A DNA stretch of 64,000 nt, from NCBI RefSeq assembly GCF_002000085.1, contig NZ_MUZU01000007.1:124001-188000 (forward strand), given 5' to 3'. How positions within the stretch are numbered: the first letter of the stretch is position 1; every line of letters begins with the position of its first letter. The notes below the pieces were generated by a model. It had not been told where the DNA came from and did not search any database. It saw nothing but the letters and a program-made list of their open reading frames with translations. Both the position numbers and the translations under genes were made by a program. This stretch comes from Pseudocolwellia agarivorans. GTDB taxonomy: Bacteria; Pseudomonadota; Gammaproteobacteria; Enterobacterales; Alteromonadaceae. Below are positions 36,273 through 48,914 of this stretch, in pieces.

Positions 36273-37580
36273 TTACTCATTTAACATCGCTAATTGCATT
36301 TGTGCACTTTGCTCACGTTTGACGTATTGATACCATTGTTCCGCTGTTTTTGCAGACTCTTTTAACTTTTGAGCATCAGCAAATGCCGTTAAAGATGCAT
36401 CAAACTTCTTTAAGTTAAAGTTAGACATACCAATCACTAAATGCATATTACCTAAACGATCGACCCCACCACGTTTAATGGCTTTTTTAGCTGACGCTAT
36501 TGCCAGATCCCACTTTTCTAAATTCAAGTACGATTGCGCTAAAAACGCGTCAAACTTACCAGTTTCTGCAATTTCAGAAGCTTTAACTAATACAGGAATT
36601 GCTTTTTCGTCATTTTTAGCAGAAATATAAGATTGAGCTAACATATCTAAATATTTTTCTTCTGCCGCTACTTGGCCTTTATCTATAGCGGTAGAAAGTA
36701 GTTTAGCCGCTTTATATGGTACGCCATGAAAACGATATAATTGTACTAAGGTAATAATATCTTGCGATGAAGTAACGTAACCGGCTTGATATGCACTTTC
36801 CATAACCGCAAGTTGTTTTTCTTCTTCACCTATTTCACCGTACATACCACTTAGCTGTATCCAATATTTAGGTTTATCGTGAAAACGCACTAAATCTTCT
36901 ATCACCTTTACAACATTTTCAGGTTGCTTAAGTTCATAGTAATTTGCACGTTGTAAAATAAACCAGTTTTCTTTGGGCACTTCGTCTTTAGAAAGAGAAA
37001 GTTCAACGGCTTCGTTTACATATTTCAGTGAGTTTTTGTAATCTTTATTTTGGTAATATATTTGCGCAAATAATACTTGTTGTGTGCTGGTTAATGGTTT
37101 AGCGTTAATCTTTTTCCACTGACCTAAATACTTTAACGATTGATTATAATCTTGTTGCTGCATAGATAATTGCGCTAAAGAATATAAAGTTGAAGTACGT
37201 AAAGTAAGAGGAATAGCTTCTTCAGCGATAACTTTTTCAAAGCTTTCAATAGCTAAAGGTAAGTTGTCACTACCGTAATACATAAAACCATAAAAGTTCC
37301 ATAACATGGCTTGCTCGTAGCTATTTAAACTACTAATGCGATCTTTTACTTCGTCAAGAACTTCTAGCCCTTCTTTCTTGTTACCTTCATCAGCCAGCTT
37401 TTGTGCACGAGCTAATTGCGAATAAACACGATTACGCATGGCGGGGACTTTAACTGTTTCTGTACTTTGCGCTTTTTCTTCTGCCTGCGCTACCGCTCCA
37501 CCAAGTTCATTGGGTATGAAACTCGCCGTACTAAAAAGTACTGCTGCTGAAATTAAAGATAATGATAATTTTTTAATCAT
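36273..37580 (-). CDS. Periplasmic TPR protein of the TonB2-type system
   Basis: A 435-residue exported protein (signal peptide about 1-33, ending AVAQA) made of tetratricopeptide-like repeats. Examples are AQKLADEGNKKEGLEVLDEV, AIESFEKVIAEEA, SLKYVNEAVELS and FAQIYYQNKDYKNSL. It is the last gene of the DUF3450-ttpC-exbB-exbD-tonB cluster, 8 bp after tonB. Homologous TPR proteins accompany the same cluster in Vibrio, Shewanella and relatives. A scaffold or stabiliser of the TonB complex in the periplasm is inferred. The repeats give no further hint. Confidence 0.85.
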   Translation of the reverse strand: MIKKLSLSLISAAVLFSTASFIPNELGGAVAQAEEKAQSTETVKVPAMRNRVYSQLARAQKLADEGNKKEGLEVLDEVKDRISSLNSYEQAMLWNFYGFMYYGSDNLPLAIESFEKVIAEEAIPLTLRTSTLYSLAQLSMQQQDYNQSLKYLGQWKKINAKPLTSTQQVLFAQIYYQNKDYKNSLKYVNEAVELSLSKDEVPKENWFILQRANYYELKQPENVVKVIEDLVRFHDKPKYWIQLSGMYGEIGEEEKQLAVMESAYQAGYVTSSQDIITLVQLYRFHGVPYKAAKLLSTAIDKGQVAAEEKYLDMLAQSYISAKNDEKAIPVLVKASEIAETGKFDAFLAQSYLNLEKWDLAIASAKKAIKRGGVDRLGNMHLVIGMSNFNLKKFDASLTAFADAQKLKESAKTAEQWYQYVKREQSAQMQLAMLNE

Positions 37581-37588
37581 AATGTCTC

Positions 37589-38209
37589 CTAACCGTCTAT
37601 TTGGAACGATATTTTATTTTGTACGCCAGCGACTTCCATAGCGACACCGTCAACAACGCGCGGCTTGTATTTAAATTTAAGTGCTGCGTCCATTGCTGCT
37701 TGGTCAAAAATGCTTTCTGGTTTTGATTCAACCACTTTAGCATCTCGCACTGAGCCATTTTTAGTTACAACAAACTCTACAATTACGTAACCTTCAATGC
37801 CTCTTGACTGTGCTCTGCGTGGGTAAATAGGCGCCACTTTAACAATAGGTAAATAATCACCATCACCAGTATCTAAACTTAACCCACCACCTAAAGCTGT
37901 ATCAGCTTGTACATTAGCTGCAAAGCTTGTACTTACCGCATCAGCATTAGGGTTAGCTTGTTGCATTTGTGGTTGCTCCATTGGTGGTGGAGGCGTTTTA
38001 GGTTTAGCCGGCTTTTGTGGTTTACGTTCTTTCTTAGTTACATCTTGCTCTTTCTTTAAACGGATAAAATCAAGTACGTTACCTCTTGGTGCTTCGGTTA
38101 ATGCATTGTTGCCGCCAGAAATAAGCGCCTGCATTCCCCACAATAAAGCAAAGGTAACAACAACAGCGAAAGATAAGCCAAATAAATAACGGCCACTTTT
38201 ATTTATCAT
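37589..38209 (-). CDS. TonB energy transducer (TonB2 type)
   Basis: A 206-residue protein: one N-terminal membrane helix (about 8-31), a short Lys/Pro-rich linker (KPQKPAKPKTPPPPMEQPQ), and the C-terminal TonB fold. The C-terminal domain shows YPRRAQSRGIEGYVIVEF and TKNGSVRDAKVVESKP. It spans the periplasm and transmits the ExbBD-driven force to TonB boxes of outer-membrane receptors. The short linker is typical of TonB2 proteins, which rely on TtpC. It lies 2 bp after exbD. Confidence 0.95.
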   Translation of the reverse strand: MINKSGRYLFGLSFAVVVTFALLWGMQALISGGNNALTEAPRGNVLDFIRLKKEQDVTKKERKPQKPAKPKTPPPPMEQPQMQQANPNADAVSTSFAANVQADTALGGGLSLDTGDGDYLPIVKVAPIYPRRAQSRGIEGYVIVEFVVTKNGSVRDAKVVESKPESIFDQAAMDAALKFKYKPRVVDGVAMEVAGVQNKISFQIDG

Positions 38210-38211
38210 GG

Positions 38212-38625
38212 TTAGGCCTCTTGCGCCGCAATTGAAACATCGTAAACACCAGCTGCACGCGCTGAATCCATTACTTTTATTAATACGTCAGTTGTTGCTT
38301 TTTTATCGGCTTGAATAACCACTGTACCTTGTGGATTTTCAGCTTTTAAACGCTCTATGTTGGCTTGTACCGCACGAACATCAACGCGACGTTTGTTGAT
38401 CCAAATCTCACCTTTGTCACTGATGGCAACTAATATATTGGCACGTTCTTTTTTAACGGCGGTTGCTGCTTCAGGTCGATTAACTTCAATGCCAGCTTCT
38501 TTTACAAATGAAGCGGTTACAATGAAGAAAATTAATAGAATAAAAACAACATCTAGCATAGGCGTCATGTTAATTTCTTCTGCTTCTTCTTGCTCTTGCA
38601 ATACTTGTGATAATTGAGAACGCAT
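38212..38625 (-). CDS. ExbD biopolymer transport protein
   Basis: A 137-residue protein with one membrane helix. It has the membrane aspartate in EINMTPMLDVVFILLIFFIV and a periplasmic domain (IWINKRRVD, VVIQADKKATTDVLIKVMD). It is the proton-path subunit that works with ExbB. It is in the TonB2-type cluster, 114 bp after exbB and 2 bp before tonB. Confidence 0.96.
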   Translation of the reverse strand: MRSQLSQVLQEQEEAEEINMTPMLDVVFILLIFFIVTASFVKEAGIEVNRPEAATAVKKERANILVAISDKGEIWINKRRVDVRAVQANIERLKAENPQGTVVIQADKKATTDVLIKVMDSARAAGVYDVSIAAQEA

Positions 38626-38739
38626 CTTTTGTACCTTACTGTAAACTTTTATGTAAATCTCCTTGTGATCATTAACAAGGAGTATTCATTATTTCCTACG
38701 ACTCGATTTAATCTAGCCAAATAGGTTTTAAATTTTAGA

Positions 38740-39267
38740 TTAATGAACTAATGGCAAGCTATCTTCAAGCTGTTGAGTTCTGCGTTTAATCTTGCGTTGT
38801 AACCAAGTAACAACAAAAACACCGGATAATGAACCCACCATACCAGCCATTGTTGGAATAGTTGCTCTTGAAACGCCTGACGCCATAGAGCGTGCATTAC
38901 CACTACCCGAAATAGCCATAACATCAAAGACTTCAATCATGCCAGTTACTGTTCCTAATAAACCCAGTAACGGACATAAAACCACTAAACTTTGAATAAG
39001 CGCGACATTTTGCTTTAGCATTTCAGTCACTCTTGAAACATTAGCGATTTTAATTTGTTCAGCACTCCATGAGCTTTTATCTGTTCTTTTTTCCCAACGT
39101 TGAACTATGTCGGCTTTTACGTATTTATAACTACGTAAAAAGAAATACATACGTTCAAAGATTAAGAGCCACATCAAACAAATAACAAAAGCGATAACGG
39201 TGAGCACTTGCCCACCCGTATCAAGAAACTCACGAATGCTATTCATCATTTCGATGAATAAAATCAT
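38740..39267 (-). CDS. ExbB/TolQ-type proton channel (short form)
   Basis: A 175-residue MotA/TolQ/ExbB protein with three membrane helices (about 15-37, 87-110, 130-155). It has the conserved PLLGLLGTVTGMIEVF and GVSRATIPTMAGMV stretches. It forms the pentameric channel around ExbD. The cluster has a second, longer paralog (TtpC) 3 bp upstream, as expected in TonB2 systems. Confidence 0.95.
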   Translation of the reverse strand: MILFIEMMNSIREFLDTGGQVLTVIAFVICLMWLLIFERMYFFLRSYKYVKADIVQRWEKRTDKSSWSAEQIKIANVSRVTEMLKQNVALIQSLVVLCPLLGLLGTVTGMIEVFDVMAISGSGNARSMASGVSRATIPTMAGMVGSLSGVFVVTWLQRKIKRRTQQLEDSLPLVH

Positions 39268-39270
39268 GGT

Positions 39271-40656
39271 TTACGCTCCTTTTTCCGTTTTTTCAGCTTC
39301 AAAACGCTCAGCAAGAATACCTGCACTTTGATGTTGTAAAATATTGATGATGCCACGGCTACGTGTATTTAATATGGTAGAAATAAATACCATTGGAATA
39401 GCAACCACTAGACCTAGTACTGTAGTAACAAGTGCTTGTGAAATACCGCCAGCCATTAATTTAGGGTCGCCTGTACCGAATAATGTAATCGCTTGGAAAG
39501 TATTAATCATACCAACAACCGTACCTAGTAAGCCGATAAGTGGTGCGACTACTGAAATAATTTTTATAAAGGTTAAACGCGTAGTAAGTACCGGAACTTC
39601 TTGCAGTATACGTTCAGAAAGCTTAAGTTCTAACGTTTCAGCATCTGAACTCTTATTTTCGTCTTTAACTAACATAACGCGACCAAGTGGGTTGTTTTTA
39701 GACGCTGTAGTGTTTTTAAGTTGGCTGTTAACTTTACCACCAATAATGGTTAATGAGATAAAACGCTCTACACCAATAAGTAAACCAATTAGGCCTATCG
39801 CTAAAATCACATAACCCACTGAACCACCTTGGTCTACGCGCTCTTGAAGGTTTGGAGCTTGTACAAGTAAACCTAAAATTGAACCACCCGTTGGGTCTAA
39901 AGCAAAAGGTACAACGCCTGATGTATTAGATGTTAATTCTGCTGCGCTTGCTAAATAGCGATCTGAAGGTTGTCTCATTAATTCAACAACACTACCTGTT
40001 TCGTCTACATATTCTAAGTATTTTCCATCAGAAATTAAGTTAAAACCGCCTACTCGCACAACATCTGTTTTTAATTTTTCGCCGTTTGCTGTAACCACTT
40101 CACGACTAAATTTATGTACTTTACCGCTTTGCGTCATTTCACGTTGTAGTTCAAACCACAGGCGTTCAATTTCTTCGATTGACGCTAATTTTGAAGAAGA
40201 TCCCATGCTTTGAGCAAAATCATCTAAAAACACGCCACGGTCTGCTATTTGAGCTGAAATTACAGAGGTTTGAAATTTACTTCTTGTATCACCAGCAACC
40301 TGTTGAAGCACACCAAACAACTCTTTTAACTCCCCCATGCGCTTTGTTAGTGCATCAGATTTATTTGCTAATTCAATTTCGTTATCTTGAAATGTTGCTT
40401 CTAACTCAGCACTTAACTTTACTTCATTATCGCGTATATTTTTAGCTTGCTTAAGTAAGTTTTCTTGCTCTGATTTTTTCGCATTAAACTCTGCTTCACG
40501 CGCTGTATTTTGTTTAGTTTGAGCAATTTTACCTTGTTCAAGTTGCTTTAATAATTCATCTAATGATGAAGCGTCTTGAGCACTTACGCTTGTTGCTATA
40601 CTTGTAACTGATAGAGCTAATACAACCAGTGAAAAAAATTGGCTTAATTTTTTCAT
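39271..40656 (-). CDS. TtpC-type large MotA/TolQ/ExbB family protein
   Basis: A 461-residue protein: signal peptide (about 26 residues, SVSAQ), a periplasmic coiled coil (about 30-130; QENLLKQAKNIRDNEVKLSAELEATF in part), a globular segment with ELMRQPSDRYLA, and a C-terminal ExbB-like domain with three helices. That domain shows VIGFIGLLIGVERF-type and PLIGLLGTVVGMINTFQ motifs. Vibrio TtpC is required for TonB2 function, presumably bridging the periplasm. It lies 23 bp after the DUF3450 gene. Confidence 0.93.
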   Translation of the reverse strand: MKKLSQFFSLVVLALSVTSIATSVSAQDASSLDELLKQLEQGKIAQTKQNTAREAEFNAKKSEQENLLKQAKNIRDNEVKLSAELEATFQDNEIELANKSDALTKRMGELKELFGVLQQVAGDTRSKFQTSVISAQIADRGVFLDDFAQSMGSSSKLASIEEIERLWFELQREMTQSGKVHKFSREVVTANGEKLKTDVVRVGGFNLISDGKYLEYVDETGSVVELMRQPSDRYLASAAELTSNTSGVVPFALDPTGGSILGLLVQAPNLQERVDQGGSVGYVILAIGLIGLLIGVERFISLTIIGGKVNSQLKNTTASKNNPLGRVMLVKDENKSSDAETLELKLSERILQEVPVLTTRLTFIKIISVVAPLIGLLGTVVGMINTFQAITLFGTGDPKLMAGGISQALVTTVLGLVVAIPMVFISTILNTRSRGIINILQHQSAGILAERFEAEKTEKGA

Positions 40657-40679
40657 TTTTATAATTCCTATTACCGTAC

Positions 40680-41468
40680 TTATTCGGCTGAGTTTTGCGC
40701 TACTGGCACAATGATTAAATCTGGGGCAAGTTGTTTACGTGCGATACGTAAACCCTTATTAATGTTTGAACGGTATTCTGCTGGAAGCTCGTCCCAAGAC
40801 TTAGTCTCGTTATTCCACAAACCTAGTTTTTGACCATCACGTGTTTGGTACACTAAGCTAACTCGACCAATACGTAAAAAATCTACGTCACGTTCGCTGC
40901 CATCAATTGTTAATAAACCGTTGTAAGCTTCAATAGTGCGTCCGTATTCAACTTCCACTTGGTAAGCTTCTAATACACGACGAAATTTTTCAGATACTGA
41001 AACGTCTGCGCGTTCCATCATCTTCTTCAAACCAGCAATTCGTTCGCTACGCTCAGTAGGTAAAAACTGAACATCTAAACCAACAAAGGCTTCTAACGTA
41101 TCTATCATACGTGCCATAAGTGGTGAGATTTGACGTTCAATAATGCTCACTTGCTCCATTGAAACCGCTAACTGACTTAACTCTTTTAGCTGGTTATCAA
41201 TTTGAGTATTCATTTGTTGGTTGTAAACACGTAAACCATCAACTTCTTTATTCACGGTTTTAAATTGTTGAAGTTTGGTTTGAATTTGTTCGCTAATATT
41301 ATCTACACGACGTTGTGATTTGTTTGCAGACTGGTTGATTTTTTTGCCAGCATCTACCACTTGTGATAATGGTTCATCATCAGCTGGAGAGGCATTTACA
41401 AGTGTAGGTAGGCTTAGTGCACTTGCACTTAAAAGCAAACTTGCTTTAGCCAAAGTAGACAATTTCAT
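40680..41468 (-). CDS. DUF3450 periplasmic coiled-coil protein
   Basis: A 262-residue exported protein (signal peptide about 1-26, LVNAS). A long coiled coil follows (about 40-115; IQTKLQQFKTVNKEVDGLRV in part), then the DUF3450 signature (LMARMIDTLEAFVGLDVQFLPTER in part). It is the first gene of the TonB2-type operon here, a position kept in many marine gammaproteobacteria. Its exact role is unknown. Pairing of its coiled coil with that of TtpC is a fair inference. Confidence 0.92.
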   Translation of the reverse strand: MKLSTLAKASLLLSASALSLPTLVNASPADDEPLSQVVDAGKKINQSANKSQRRVDNISEQIQTKLQQFKTVNKEVDGLRVYNQQMNTQIDNQLKELSQLAVSMEQVSIIERQISPLMARMIDTLEAFVGLDVQFLPTERSERIAGLKKMMERADVSVSEKFRRVLEAYQVEVEYGRTIEAYNGLLTIDGSERDVDFLRIGRVSLVYQTRDGQKLGLWNNETKSWDELPAEYRSNINKGLRIARKQLAPDLIIVPVAQNSAE

Positions 41469-41765
41469 ATTAAAACCTTTTGTTGAAATTCAATAGTATT
41501 AAACGTTTTTAGTAAACGCCTATTCAATATACCGCTATAATTGGGCACATTTTAAAGGCCGAATATGACAACTTGGTTTCATGAATATTGCATATTTGTT
41601 ACATGACAGTTCAGTGACATTTTTTTTACAGAAGAGGGACATTAACAAAGCGTGACTTGTTTTAACCTTACATTTAAAGATTTGAGATAGTGTTCGTCAT
41701 CACTTTCCCCTAAAATGTATTATCATTAACTCTCGTAACTATAGGCCGCCTTTAACAAAGACATT

Positions 41766-42416
41766 ATGAATAAACTTTCAAAGATATTTGTTGTAGGATT
41801 ACCCAGAACAGGCACAACGAGCATTTGTTCTACTTTACTCACTCTTAACTATTGCGTAGCTCACACGGCTTATACGCAAACAACGTTCGACAAAGCCAAT
41901 GCGATAGCAGACACCCCTGTTTTTAATGACTATAAAGCTTTACATCAACACTACCCTAACAGCCAATTTATTTATTTAACGCGTAATGCCCAAAAGTGGA
42001 TCCCTTCAATAAAGCAACTATTATTGCGCATGTATCATAATGTAGTACGAGATGACGGCGGTTTTAATCCTATAATTAAGCGTTGTTATACTGAAATATT
42101 TTCCCCTTTTACCTTAGATAACATTAATAATGATGATTTCTTATTAGCTTGCTACAACAAACATAAAGCCGCGGTTACCGAATATTTTGAACAGCAAAGG
42201 CACCCTGTATTATTTATTGATATATCTAAACCAGGCAATTACCAAAAGCTATTAAAGTTTTTAAATAAACAAAATATTAACGATGACTCCACAGACTTGA
42301 GCTTTCCCTTCTTAAATAAAGGCGGAAAAGTCACTGCATGGAAAGATTTAAAACATCCGCTTAAAGTTGATTCAACTAAAAATGGCCGTTGCTCTACCCT
42401 AGACCATATTTCATAA
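41766..42416 (+). CDS. Sulfotransferase-family protein
   Basis: A 216-residue protein with the PAPS-binding P-loop-like GLPRTGTTSICSTL at residues 11-24. The second half of the fold is seen in FIYLTRNAQKWIPSIKQLL (3'-phosphate binding RN..W) and VLFIDISKPGNYQKLLKFL. It belongs to the short bacterial sulfotransferase group seen in marine bacteria, whose acceptors are mostly unknown. It is divergent from the TonB2-type operon (297-bp gap) and 22 bp upstream of a dienelactone hydrolase gene. The pair may be co-transcribed. Confidence 0.82.
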   Translation: MNKLSKIFVVGLPRTGTTSICSTLLTLNYCVAHTAYTQTTFDKANAIADTPVFNDYKALHQHYPNSQFIYLTRNAQKWIPSIKQLLLRMYHNVVRDDGGFNPIIKRCYTEIFSPFTLDNINNDDFLLACYNKHKAAVTEYFEQQRHPVLFIDISKPGNYQKLLKFLNKQNINDDSTDLSFPFLNKGGKVTAWKDLKHPLKVDSTKNGRCSTLDHIS

Positions 42417-42438
42417 ATATTAAGGATTTATAAACACC

Positions 42439-43176
42439 ATGATCATTACCCATAGCCAGCACGATATTGCTACCCCAACAGGTGATATGCGCACTTATAT
42501 TTATCAACCTGAAAAACAAGGTAACTATCCTTGTGTTATTTTCTATTCAGAAATATTTCAACAAACAGCCCCTATAGCACGTAGCGCAGCTATTATGGCA
42601 AGCCATGGTTTTATTGTATTAGTGCCTGAGGTTTTTCATGAACTAAACCCTATTGGTACTGTATTAGGATACGATGATGCAGGTAAAGACAAAGGCAATG
42701 AAGATAAGTGGGCCAAACCTTTAGAGCATCACGACTCAGACACTCAAGCATTAGTCGACTTCGCTCAAACACTTGATAATTACTCTGGTAAAATAGGGAC
42801 AATGGGCGTTTGTATTGGTGGCCATTTAGCTTACAGAGCAGCTTTAAATAACAATATTCTAGCGGCGGCGTGTTTATATCCTACCGACATTCATTCAAAC
42901 ACATTACCTTGCGATGAAGGTAACGACTCATTAACAAGAACACCTGATATTAAAGCTGAACTATTAATGATTTTTGGTAAACAAGATCCTCATGTACCAG
43001 ATGAAGGGCGAATGAAAATTCATCAACATTTATTAAACAGTAAAAACACATTTACTTGGCATGAGTTTAACGCACAACATGCGTTTATGCGTGACGAAGG
43101 TGAGCGTTATGATGCTGCTTTGGCCATACAAGTTTACTTAATGGCTGTTGAGTTATTTAAACGAAAGCTTGCTTAA
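42439..43176 (+). CDS. Dienelactone hydrolase family protein
   Basis: A 245-residue alpha/beta hydrolase. The nucleophile is the cysteine in GTMGVCIGGHLAYRA, the acid is D in FGKQDPHVPDEGR, and the histidine is in NAQHAFMRDEG. That is the Cys-Asp-His triad of dienelactone hydrolases. It is cytoplasmic, with no signal peptide. Similar proteins hydrolyse lactones or esters of wide range. No chlorocatechol pathway genes are nearby, so the substrate is unknown. It ends just before a bidirectional terminator shared with eno. Confidence 0.9.
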   Translation: MIITHSQHDIATPTGDMRTYIYQPEKQGNYPCVIFYSEIFQQTAPIARSAAIMASHGFIVLVPEVFHELNPIGTVLGYDDAGKDKGNEDKWAKPLEHHDSDTQALVDFAQTLDNYSGKIGTMGVCIGGHLAYRAALNNNILAAACLYPTDIHSNTLPCDEGNDSLTRTPDIKAELLMIFGKQDPHVPDEGRMKIHQHLLNSKNTFTWHEFNAQHAFMRDEGERYDAALAIQVYLMAVELFKRKLA

Positions 43177-43210
43177 ATCATTCGTAATTTTTCATAAAAA
43201 GCACATATAA

Positions 43211-43243
43211 AAAACCCGACATTACTTTGTAATATCGGGTTTT
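43211..43243. terminator. Bidirectional terminator between the hydrolase gene and eno
   Basis: AAAACCCGACATTAC and GTAATATCGGGTTTT form a 15-bp stem with one mismatch and a TTT loop between convergent genes. Confidence 0.93.
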
Positions 43244-43287
43244 AAATTTTTTAAGGTTTGCTTAATGAATAACGAAAGCGTTATTAA

Positions 43288-44589
<1,302 letters not shown>

Positions 44590-44743
44590 TTATCCTATTT
44601 TATTAAAAAGCCGCTCGGTATTTATATACAGCGAGCTTATAAATACTATTTACGACAACATTTATACTAATTATATATAAATGAATATTCTTTTTTAGAA
44701 CATTCAATTATTTTAAATACCCTAAATAACAATTTTAAATAAG

Positions 44744-44768
44744 AAAACCGCAGCTAGGCTACGGTTTT
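44744..44768 (-). terminator. Terminator of pyrG
   Basis: AAAACCG-AGC and GCT-CGGTTTT form a stem with one mismatch and a TAG loop directly after the pyrG stop. On the minus strand it is followed by TTTTCTTATTT. Confidence 0.8.
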
Positions 44769-44772
44769 AATA

Positions 44773-46736
<1,964 letters not shown>

Positions 46737-48443
46737 GTGAATATACTTTTAGTCGATGACGATGAAGTTGATCGAAAGCTAATTAAAAGAGCACTCACTA
46801 ATGATGCGAATGTTCGTAACTTATGTGAAGTTTCTTCGGCTATAGAAGGCCTAAAACTTGCTGAAACCGGTGAGTTTGATGTCTTATTGCTTGATTATAT
46901 GATGCCCGAAATAGATGGCATAGAAATGGTGATAGAAATAAGAAGCAGACCAAACTTAGGTGAAACTGCCATTATAATGATGAGTTCATCTGAAGATGAA
47001 GAATTAGCCCTATCGTGTTTACATGCAGGCGCTCAAGATTTTATTACCAAAAAAGAAATCACATCGTCAAAATTAAAACGCTCTCTTTTACAAGCTAAAA
47101 AACGCTTTGAGATGGAAAAAAAGCTTCACGATAGTTTCTGTCAAGTTAGAGAATTAGCTGAAAAAGACTCCCTAACTGGGCTTTCAAATAGATACCACTT
47201 TGAAGATGCACTTAAAGTTTCAATCAATAACAATAAACGATCTAATGATATTATCGCATTACTCTTTTTAGATCTTGATCATTTTAAAAACATTAATGAC
47301 ACCTATGGTCACGAAATGGGGGATATGTTTCTGAAAGAAGTCGCCAAACGTACCAACCAATGTTTACGTGGAAACGAATTATTTGCTCGTTTAGGAGGTG
47401 ATGAGTTCGCTATATTGTTAACCGGATTAAAAAATGATAATGATGCGACAACCGTTGCTAGACGTATAATAAAAGCCCTTGGCAAAACTATCGTTATTAA
47501 TGAAAATCAACTGCAATGTGGTGTTAGTATTGGTATAGCATTATATCCCAATGATGCTGACTCAGCAGAAACATTAAAGAAATATGCTGATATTGCAATG
47601 TATAGAGCTAAAAAAGAAGGACGTAACCAGCTTTGTTATTTTGAACCATTAATGCAGCAGCAGTTTTCACGCAACTTTCAAATTGAAACCCAATTAAAAG
47701 AATCAATAAAAAACAATGATTTTGAATTACATTATCAGCCAGTTATCAGTACCCTAAATAAAAAAATGATAGGGGTTGAAGCACTTATCAGATGGCCGAA
47801 CAGCCCTTTTATATGTTACCCAGATGAATTTATTCCGGTTGCAGAACAATCTCGTATAATAGAAGAAATAGGTGAATGGGTATTAGAAACAGGAATAAAA
47901 CAACTTTCGCTTTGGCAAACAAAGTTTGATGATGAATTCACAATGGCTATTAATATTTCGGCAATCCAATTAGAAAGTAAGAACCTTACTTCAACCATAA
48001 AAAAAACATTAAAAGCCTATAATGTGCCTTCTAAATCATTAATATTAGAGCTAACAGAAACAGCCTTACTTGTTCAAGATGAAAGTAATCGCATGCAAAT
48101 AAACGAGCTTTGCGAATTGGGTTGTAAATTAGCTTTAGATGATTTCGGAACGGGATTTTCTTCACTATCTCATTTAGTCAATTTCCCAATTAACACCGTT
48201 AAAATAGATAAATCACTCTTACCGACATCAGACAGAGAAACAAGACATTTATCCATTGTAAAAGGCATCACAAAAATGGTGAATACTATTGGCCTACATA
48301 TTATTGCAGAAGGCGTTGAAACAGAGTATCAATATGAACTTTGTAAACAACTTGAAATTAGTGAATTACAAGGTTACTTTTTTGACAAAGCAATGCCCAG
48401 TGATGAATTAGAAAGAAAATGGTTATTCTCAAACCCTAGTTAG
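46737..48443 (+). CDS. Response regulator with GGDEF and EAL domains
   Basis: A 568-residue cytoplasmic protein that starts at GTG (AAGGA 8 bp upstream). The receiver domain (1-120) has DDDEVD, phosphoacceptor D53 in LLLDYMMPEIDG, the SS of MMSSSED and the lysine of ITKKE. The GGDEF domain (ARLGGDEF, 220-224) looks active, but its inhibitory site is RGNE instead of RxxD. The EAL domain (EALIRW, 348-350) keeps INISAIQ, ELTET, DDFGTG, KID, AEG and QGY. Phosphorylation presumably shifts the balance of c-di-GMP synthesis and breakdown. It heads a signalling island with a lone receiver, a CHASE histidine kinase and two more regulators. Confidence 0.95.
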   Translation: MNILLVDDDEVDRKLIKRALTNDANVRNLCEVSSAIEGLKLAETGEFDVLLLDYMMPEIDGIEMVIEIRSRPNLGETAIIMMSSSEDEELALSCLHAGAQDFITKKEITSSKLKRSLLQAKKRFEMEKKLHDSFCQVRELAEKDSLTGLSNRYHFEDALKVSINNNKRSNDIIALLFLDLDHFKNINDTYGHEMGDMFLKEVAKRTNQCLRGNELFARLGGDEFAILLTGLKNDNDATTVARRIIKALGKTIVINENQLQCGVSIGIALYPNDADSAETLKKYADIAMYRAKKEGRNQLCYFEPLMQQQFSRNFQIETQLKESIKNNDFELHYQPVISTLNKKMIGVEALIRWPNSPFICYPDEFIPVAEQSRIIEEIGEWVLETGIKQLSLWQTKFDDEFTMAINISAIQLESKNLTSTIKKTLKAYNVPSKSLILELTETALLVQDESNRMQINELCELGCKLALDDFGTGFSSLSHLVNFPINTVKIDKSLLPTSDRETRHLSIVKGITKMVNTIGLHIIAEGVETEYQYELCKQLEISELQGYFFDKAMPSDELERKWLFSNPS

Positions 48444-48530
48444 GTTTAATTAACCTGAATTTAGGTTATATTAAAATCCCCCAGGAAAGAATAAAAAGTT
48501 TTACTTTATATTTTCCAAAAGAGCTTAATA

Positions 48531-48914
48531 ATGACTGATATCGTAAATGTTTTTTATGTAGAAGATGACAAGGATGAAGTAGAGTTAATGTCTTTATACC
48601 TCAACAGATATAATCTACAACCCAAAATAGTACTGCATATAGCCGACACTGTTGATGAAGCCAAACAAATGTTTAATTTAGAAAAATATTCTCTGGCGTT
48701 AATTGACTGGAATTTACCTGATGGTACAGGTGGGGATATTGCCCTTCATATCCGTAATGCAGACTCTTCTTTTCCCATTGTGTTTTTAAGTGGTCTAGTA
48801 ACAGTAAGCTTAGTAAATGAAGCGAAAACTTATGATCCCGAAGCGTTTTTAGAAAAAGACTACAATAAAAAGTTTATTGAAGAAATTTATGCCATTTTAA
48901 AAAGAGATAGTTAA
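48531..48914 (+). CDS. Single-domain response regulator
   Basis: A 127-residue receiver with no output domain. It shows the acidic pair in VEDDKDEVEL, phosphoacceptor D59 in ALIDWNLPDGTGG, S in FLSGLV and K in FLEKDY. It could act like CheY on a protein target or as a shuttle in a phosphorelay. It follows the GGDEF-EAL regulator by 87 bp. Its stop codon overlaps that of the convergent histidine kinase within the sequence TTAA. The kinase is the obvious partner. Confidence 0.92.
   Translation: MTDIVNVFYVEDDKDEVELMSLYLNRYNLQPKIVLHIADTVDEAKQMFNLEKYSLALIDWNLPDGTGGDIALHIRNADSSFPIVFLSGLVTVSLVNEAKTYDPEAFLEKDYNKKFIEEIYAILKRDS

Noticed and set aside
39344-39814. A 156-codon plus-strand open frame opposite the TtpC gene
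   Set aside because: It is the antisense of the conserved ExbB-like domain; no ribosome site or protein-like pattern beyond that.
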